Below are positions 60,518 to 64,000 of a stretch of DNA of 64,000 bases, in pieces. The number at the start of each line of letters is the position of its first letter. Positions within the stretch are counted from its first letter, which is position 1. A model generated the notes under the pieces. That model was not told where the DNA came from and did not search any database. It saw only the letters and a list, made by a program, of their open reading frames with translations. The position numbers were made by a program, and so were the translations under genes. Source of the DNA: Rubrobacter tropicus (lineage in GTDB: Bacteria; Actinomycetota; Rubrobacteria; Rubrobacterales; Rubrobacteraceae); contig NZ_CP045119.1 in the NCBI RefSeq assembly GCF_011492945.1, positions 1,736,001-1,800,000 on the forward strand, in the 5' to 3' direction.

Positions 60518-61197
60518 GACGCATCTCCGTCGTCATCCCGGCCAAAGACGAAGAGGCGACCATCGGGGAACTGCTCGAAGGGATCTCCAAAGTCGTTCTG
60601 GACGGGCACGAGCTTTGCCCCATAGTCGTGGACGATGGATCTACCGACGCGACGGCCGCCATCGCCCGCCGGCACGGTGCCACGGTGGTGGCCCACCCCA
60701 AGAACAAAGGGCTCGGCGCCGCCGTTCGGACGGGTCTCAGGGCCGCCGTCGAGACGGACGCGATTGCCGTCGCCTATCTGGATGCGGATCTCGAGTACTC
60801 GCCAGAAGACATACCGCGCCTGCTGGGGCCGATCCTCGGCGGCCGCGCCGACTACGTGCTCGGGAGCCGCTTTCTGGGCGGGGTGCGGGGGATGCGCCTC
60901 TACCGGCGCGTCGGAAACTTTGCTTTCACCGCGCTGCTCTCCGCGCTCACCGGACGAAGGATCACGGACGGTCAGACGGGGATGCGCGCCTTCTCGCGGG
61001 AGGCCGCCGGGAGCGCCGAGATCGTCCACGACTACAACTACGCGCAGGTGCTGACGCTGGATCTGCTCCGCAAGGGCTTCCGCCTCGAGGAGGTGCCGAT
61101 CCGGTACAAGGTCCGGGAGCACGGCGAGTCGTTTATCCGGTGGAGCTACCCGGCAAAGGTCCTACCGGCCATCTGGCGCGAGCTGCGCAGCCCCTGA
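60514..61197 (+). CDS. family 2 glycosyltransferase (DPM1-like)
   Basis: 227 aa, GTG start in GTGA. GT-A motifs RRISVVIPAKDEEATIGELL, VDDGSTDATAAIARRHG, the metal site YLDADLEYSPEDIP and TDGQTGMRAFSREA followed by EEVPIRYKVREHGESFIRWS resemble dolichyl/polyprenyl-phosphate mannose synthases. It would make the lipid-linked sugar used by GT-C enzymes such as the one encoded at 54375. Confidence 0.9.
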   Translation: MRRISVVIPAKDEEATIGELLEGISKVVLDGHELCPIVVDDGSTDATAAIARRHGATVVAHPKNKGLGAAVRTGLRAAVETDAIAVAYLDADLEYSPEDIPRLLGPILGGRADYVLGSRFLGGVRGMRLYRRVGNFAFTALLSALTGRRITDGQTGMRAFSREAAGSAEIVHDYNYAQVLTLDLLRKGFRLEEVPIRYKVREHGESFIRWSYPAKVLPAIWRELRSP

Positions 61198-61231
61198 CGG
61201 CGCGCATCAAGGTAGCTTCGAACGGTTCCCC

Positions 61232-62080
61232 CTAACCGGGGCCCATCGAACCCCCTGGCGGGTACGTCTGTTCGATCCAGTCGACAGCGTGTTCGACCAG
61301 CCCCCGCGCTTCGAATAGGTAGGCCGTGCCCGCCCCGGCCGGCCCGCTCCTCCCTTCTCCGGCCGCGAGCGCCGAACGCGCGATGTGCTCGATGTAGTCC
61401 TCCCCGCCCAGGACGTGTTCGTAGGGCAAGGCTCCTTTCGAGGTGTCGATGTCCGAGAACGTCCGCCAATAGCGCCCGCCGGAGTCCTGCGCGGTCACGG
61501 GCATGCCGTAGCTTACCCGGCGTTTGCCCGGAACGTTTGCAACGGCCTCGGCGTGGTGAACGAGCGTCACGGTATCCAGGGGAGCGCCCAGGACCGCGAC
61601 CTGGCCGTCGAGCTCGACCAGGCGGGCGTAGGGCGTGCCTGCGCCGTACGCGTCGTCGTGGGGATGGGAGGCTGTTACGTCCTCGGCGAGGGGACCCAGG
61701 GCCGCCACGCCCGCCTCCGGGTGGCCGCTGTGGCGCGCGCCCGGCCAGGTTCTCAGCGCTTCGGGGACCCTCCCGTGGTCGCGGCGGGAGAGCGCGACGC
61801 GCGGGTCGTAAGCCGGATGCTCTTCGAGGTAGATCCGCCTCGCCTCTTCGTCCAGCGCGGCGAGGTCTTCGGGGGGCTCGTCCTGCCAGCCCGTGTAGGC
61901 CACGAGCGTCCCGCCGGGTCCCAGGGTATCCAGCAGGGCTAGCACGACGGTTTGCGCGCCCCCGACCACGTGTCCTAGCGCGGACATCCGGCAATGGACC
62001 ATCGCCACCGCGCCGGGTCTCAAACCGAGATCGGCCAGATCACGAGCCAGCCGCGTACGCGCTACCAACATGTCCCACAC
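61232..62080 (-). CDS. AAC(3)-family aminoglycoside N-acetyltransferase
   Basis: 282 aa from ATG 62071 or GTG 62080. Family motifs: VHCRMSALGHVVGGAQTVVL, GPGGTLVAYTGWQDEPPE, HSGHPEAGVAALG, the catalytic-region SHPHDDAYGAGTPYARLVEL and LGAPLDTVTLVHHAEAVANV. AAC(3) enzymes acetylate the 3-amino group of 2-deoxystreptamine aminoglycosides. Base composition equals its neighbours and no mobility genes are present, so it is a chromosomal homologue; activity cannot be inferred. Confidence 0.9.
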   Translation of the reverse strand: MWDMLVARTRLARDLADLGLRPGAVAMVHCRMSALGHVVGGAQTVVLALLDTLGPGGTLVAYTGWQDEPPEDLAALDEEARRIYLEEHPAYDPRVALSRRDHGRVPEALRTWPGARHSGHPEAGVAALGPLAEDVTASHPHDDAYGAGTPYARLVELDGQVAVLGAPLDTVTLVHHAEAVANVPGKRRVSYGMPVTAQDSGGRYWRTFSDIDTSKGALPYEHVLGGEDYIEHIARSALAAGEGRSGPAGAGTAYLFEARGLVEHAVDWIEQTYPPGGSMGPG

Positions 62081-62122
62081 GGTAGCAGGTGCGCCGCAAG
62101 TCGGCCTTCACCGATGGTGGTT

Positions 62123-62289
62123 AGCGCAGTTTGCGGAAGTATTGAGACCAGCAAGGAAAGGTCCTTAATTTCTTAGGCTTTCAGGGATGGAGGGTCGAAG
62201 CTTGCTCATAGATTTCTTAACGCGCCCCTCAAAACCTCAGTGCCTTGAAACCTCAAGGCCAACAAGAATCAGTCCTTATGCAACCCGCT
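62123..62289. repeat. ~170-nt hairpin element (copy 2)
   Basis: Related to the element at 56449-56628: it shares AGCG...GTTTGCGG at one end, TTCTTAGGCTTT (62170-62181), TGGAGGGTCG, and the order GCGC-CCCT-AAAACCT-CAGTGCC on the other. Its own ends (AGCGCAGTTTGCGG and GCAACCCGCT) pair imperfectly. CCTTGA/TCAAGG (62243-62258) is a perfect local hairpin. It lies between the dehydrogenase gene and the acetyltransferase gene, which are on the same strand. Confidence 0.65.
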
Positions 62290-62327
62290 ATAGTCGGGAC
62301 TCACGGACGTCCGAAGCTTCGGAGATT

Positions 62328-63371
62328 CTATCCGCCCAGCCGTTCGACCACGGCGTCCGTCATCTCTTCTGTGTTCGCCTCGCCGCCGAGATCTCGGGTC
62401 CTGATGCCCGAAGCCAGGGTCTCTTCCAGGGCTTCGAGGATTCGGCCCCCGGTCTTCGGGTGGCCCGCGTGCTCCAGCATGAGGGCGGCGGCCCAGATGG
62501 CGCCGGCGGGGTTTGCGACGCCCTGGCCGGCGATGTCGGGGGCGGAGCCGTGAATGGGCTCGAAGAGGGACGGGAAGGCGCCCTCCGGGTTGAGGTTCGC
62601 GGAAGGGGCTATGCCGATGGCGCCCGAGACGGCTGCCGTGATCTCCGAGAGGAGGTCCCCGAAGAGGTTCGAGCCGACGATCACGTCGAAGCGGGCAGGG
62701 TCGAGCACGAGCCGGGCGGCCAGCGCGTCCGCGTGCATCAGGGACGCCTCCACCTCCGGGTACTCCCGGGCGACCTCGTTGAAGATCTCGTCAAAAAACG
62801 GCATCGTGATGCTGATGCCGTTCGACTTCGTAGCCCCCACGAGGAGGCCGCGCCTGCCCTTCGCCTCCTCGAAACCGTAGCGGACTATCCGCTCGACGCC
62901 GCGGCGGGTGAAGATGCTCTCCTGCACCGCGATCTCGTGCGGGGTTTCCTTGTAGATGCGCCCCCCGGAGTCCGAGTATTCGCCTTCGGTATTCTCCCGG
63001 ACTACTGTAACGTCCAGGTTCCCCGGGTTGGCGAGCGGGCTTTCGACGCCCCGCAGGAGGCGGGCCGGGCGCAGGTTCACGTACTGGTCGAAGCGCCGGC
63101 GGATGGGGAGCAGGAGGCCCCACAGCGAGACGTGGTCGGGCACGGTGGGCCAGCCGACGGCGCCGAGGTAGATCTCGTCGAAACCCCTCAGCCTCTCTAT
63201 CCCGTCCTCGGGCATCATCCGCCCGTGCTCCAGGTAGTACTCGCAACCCCATTCGAACTCGGTGAAGCGCAACTCCAGCGGGTCGTCCGCCGCGGCCTCC
63301 ATTACCCGCATCCCGGCGCGGACCACCTCGGGCCCGATCCCGTCCCCGCCTATGACCGCCACGCGTACCAT
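62328..63371 (-). CDS. tartrate/D-malate dehydrogenase-like decarboxylating dehydrogenase
   Basis: 347 aa of the isocitrate/isopropylmalate dehydrogenase family. VAVIGGDGIGPEVVRAGMRV, LLLPIRRRFDQYVNLRPARL with substrate-binding Arg, RENTEGEYSDSGG, and the metal-site LMHADALAARLVLDP and IVGSNLFGDLLSEI are present. The YVNLRPARLLRGVESPL form is that of tartrate/D-malate dehydrogenases rather than LeuB. No leu genes adjacent. Confidence 0.88.
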   Translation of the reverse strand: MVRVAVIGGDGIGPEVVRAGMRVMEAAADDPLELRFTEFEWGCEYYLEHGRMMPEDGIERLRGFDEIYLGAVGWPTVPDHVSLWGLLLPIRRRFDQYVNLRPARLLRGVESPLANPGNLDVTVVRENTEGEYSDSGGRIYKETPHEIAVQESIFTRRGVERIVRYGFEEAKGRRGLLVGATKSNGISITMPFFDEIFNEVAREYPEVEASLMHADALAARLVLDPARFDVIVGSNLFGDLLSEITAAVSGAIGIAPSANLNPEGAFPSLFEPIHGSAPDIAGQGVANPAGAIWAAALMLEHAGHPKTGGRILEALEETLASGIRTRDLGGEANTEEMTDAVVERLGG

Positions 63372-63418
63372 CCGTCCATGCTAGCAACCGGCCGCGCTCC
63401 GGTCCAACCGCAGCACGA

Positions 63419-63424
63419 TATAAT
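63419..63424 (+). promoter_or_regulatory. -10 box before DUF427 gene
   Basis: Perfect TATAAT, 35 bases before the GTG at 63459, with GAGGAGAGG as ribosome site between. No clear -35 about 17 bases upstream. Confidence 0.5.
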
Positions 63425-63458
63425 CCCCGTCGGGTAAGGACGAGGAGAGGAGAGGTGC

Positions 63459-63746
63459 GTGCCGAGAGCAACGCTGAACGGCGTAACCCTGGCCGAGAGC
63501 GACCACACGGAGGTGGTCGAAGGAAACCACTACTTCCCGCCGCACTCCGTCAACACGGAACTCTTCCGGCCGAGCGAGACCACCACCCACTGCCCCTGGA
63601 AGGGCGACGCGAGCTACGTGAACGTGGAGGTCGACGGCGCCGTCGTCGAGGACGCGGCCTGGTACTACCCCGAGCCTATGGACGCCGCAAACAACATAAG
63701 AGACCACTTCGCCTTCTATGGAAACAAAGTCGACGTGGCGGGCTGA
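63459..63746 (+). CDS. DUF427 domain protein
   Basis: 95 aa, GTG start after GAGGAGAGG. A small all-beta protein: LAESDHTEVVEGNHYFPPHS, HCPWKGDASYVNVEVDG, AAWYYPEPMDAANNIRDHFA, which is the DUF427 signature (WKG, Y-YP, F). The role of DUF427 is unknown; structural relatives are small beta-tent proteins. Confidence 0.9.
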   Translation: MPRATLNGVTLAESDHTEVVEGNHYFPPHSVNTELFRPSETTTHCPWKGDASYVNVEVDGAVVEDAAWYYPEPMDAANNIRDHFAFYGNKVDVAG

Positions 63747-63764
63747 TGCGGCCCGACCACGCTC

Positions 63765-63792
63765 GCTGAAAGCTGATAGCTGACAGCTTTCA
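63765..63792. repeat. heptad array forming a self-hairpin
   Basis: GCTGAAA, GCTGATA, GCTGACA, GCTTTCA in 7-nt steps; TGAAAGCTG (63767-63775) pairs with CAGCTTTCA (63784-63792). Between the DUF427 gene and the next start. Confidence 0.65.
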
Positions 63793-63834
63793 CCCCCTTC
63801 CGTCGCGTGGGGCGACGGGGAGAGGAAAACCATC

Positions 63835-64000
63835 ATGAACGCAGACAAGACGCGGGAGCGCAGGGAGGCCGTCGAGAAGTTCGACGCGGCGGCCCGGCAA
63901 TCCTACATGGCCGCCGTGGACCGGGCCTTCGAGGTTCAAAAGAGCGGGGCGAAGCTCTCGCGGACCTTCTTCGAAAACTGGGTTCAGACGCTGGAGGAGG
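63835..64000 (+). CDS. protein of unknown function, 3' truncated by window
   Basis: 55 codons from ATG 63835 with GGAGAGGA upstream, running off the edge. Helical, Lys/Glu/Ala-rich (NADKTRERREAVEKFDAAAR, YMAAVDRAFEVQKSGAKLSR) with aromatic TFFENWVQTLEE. No family can be assigned from this part. Confidence 0.55.
   Translation, partial: MNADKTRERREAVEKFDAAARQSYMAAVDRAFEVQKSGAKLSRTFFENWVQTLEE

Noticed and set aside
61232-62080. AAC(3) gene as a recently acquired resistance gene
   Set aside because: No integron, transposase or shift in base composition; it looks like an ordinary chromosomal member of the family.
1-64000. tRNA or rRNA genes, riboswitches
   Set aside because: I found no cloverleaf-like or T-loop (GGTTCGAATCC) segment and no recognisable riboswitch; a covariance search was not possible by eye.

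Overview
The window is high-GC bacterial chromosome with frequent GTG/TTG starts and many four-base stop/start overlaps. The gene content points to a deep-branching actinobacterium, most like Rubrobacter: two class E sortases, a polyphosphate glucokinase of actinobacterial type, a bacterial type IB topoisomerase, a YbdK-type carboxylate-amine ligase, and a sirohydrochlorin-chelatase/DR2241-type gene pair (DR2241 is known from Deinococcus). The genus is inference from gene content only. I see no prophage, insertion sequence, CRISPR array, rRNA or tRNA.

Layout. 1-948: end of an alpha/beta hydrolase. 1.1-3.6 kb: GNAT acetyltransferase and a two-gene ABC-2 exporter. 3.8-5.9 kb: class E sortase, then class II fructose-bisphosphate aldolase. 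6.0-10.9 kb: a tight minus-strand operon (pepA, MBL hydrolase, moaB, small protein, DMT transporter, LOG, unknown protein). 11.0-13.1 kb: two rSAM/selenodomain-associated transferases and an inositol-phosphatase-like enzyme. 13.9-15.3 kb: glnA. 15.5-22.4 kb: membrane protein, topoisomerase IB with a 43-aa basic protein, carboxylate-amine ligase, CitG-like protein, CbiX chelatase with DR2241-type partner, BON protein. 22.5-29.7 kb: phosphomannomutase, then an envelope operon (CPBP protease, secreted protein, sortase E, PBP2, Lgt, ZIP transporter). 29.9-35.5 kb: rhomboid, FlgT_C-like protein, endonuclease IV, XRE regulator, HIT, GNAT, second CPBP protease, small proteins. 35.5-47.7 kb: a redox/SDR/deacetylase operon, then DUF72, sugar isomerase-like, MFS, M29 peptidase, MATE, HAD, folE, ppgK and a DMT exporter. 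47.7-49.1 kb: MocR-type regulator.

49.5-59.0 kb is an iron-uptake region: an Fbp-type Fe(III) ABC transporter and an EfeO-EfeB pair, each preceded by an almost identical Fur-like box. They flank membrane and glycan genes (epimerase, GT39-like protein) that continue after efeO (phosphatase family, GT2). The window ends with an AAC(3)-family acetyltransferase, a tartrate/malate dehydrogenase-like enzyme, DUF427 and a truncated unknown gene.

Two non-genic features stand out. First, intergenic regions carry many copies of a degenerate 7-bp repeat (AGCTTTC/AGCTATC type), often as inverted pairs or long palindromes, plus a separate pair of related ~170-180-nt hairpin elements. Second, five otherwise intact genes are broken by apparent single-base losses, nearly always at runs of 3-5 G or C. 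This pattern looks more like sequencing homopolymer error than gene decay.
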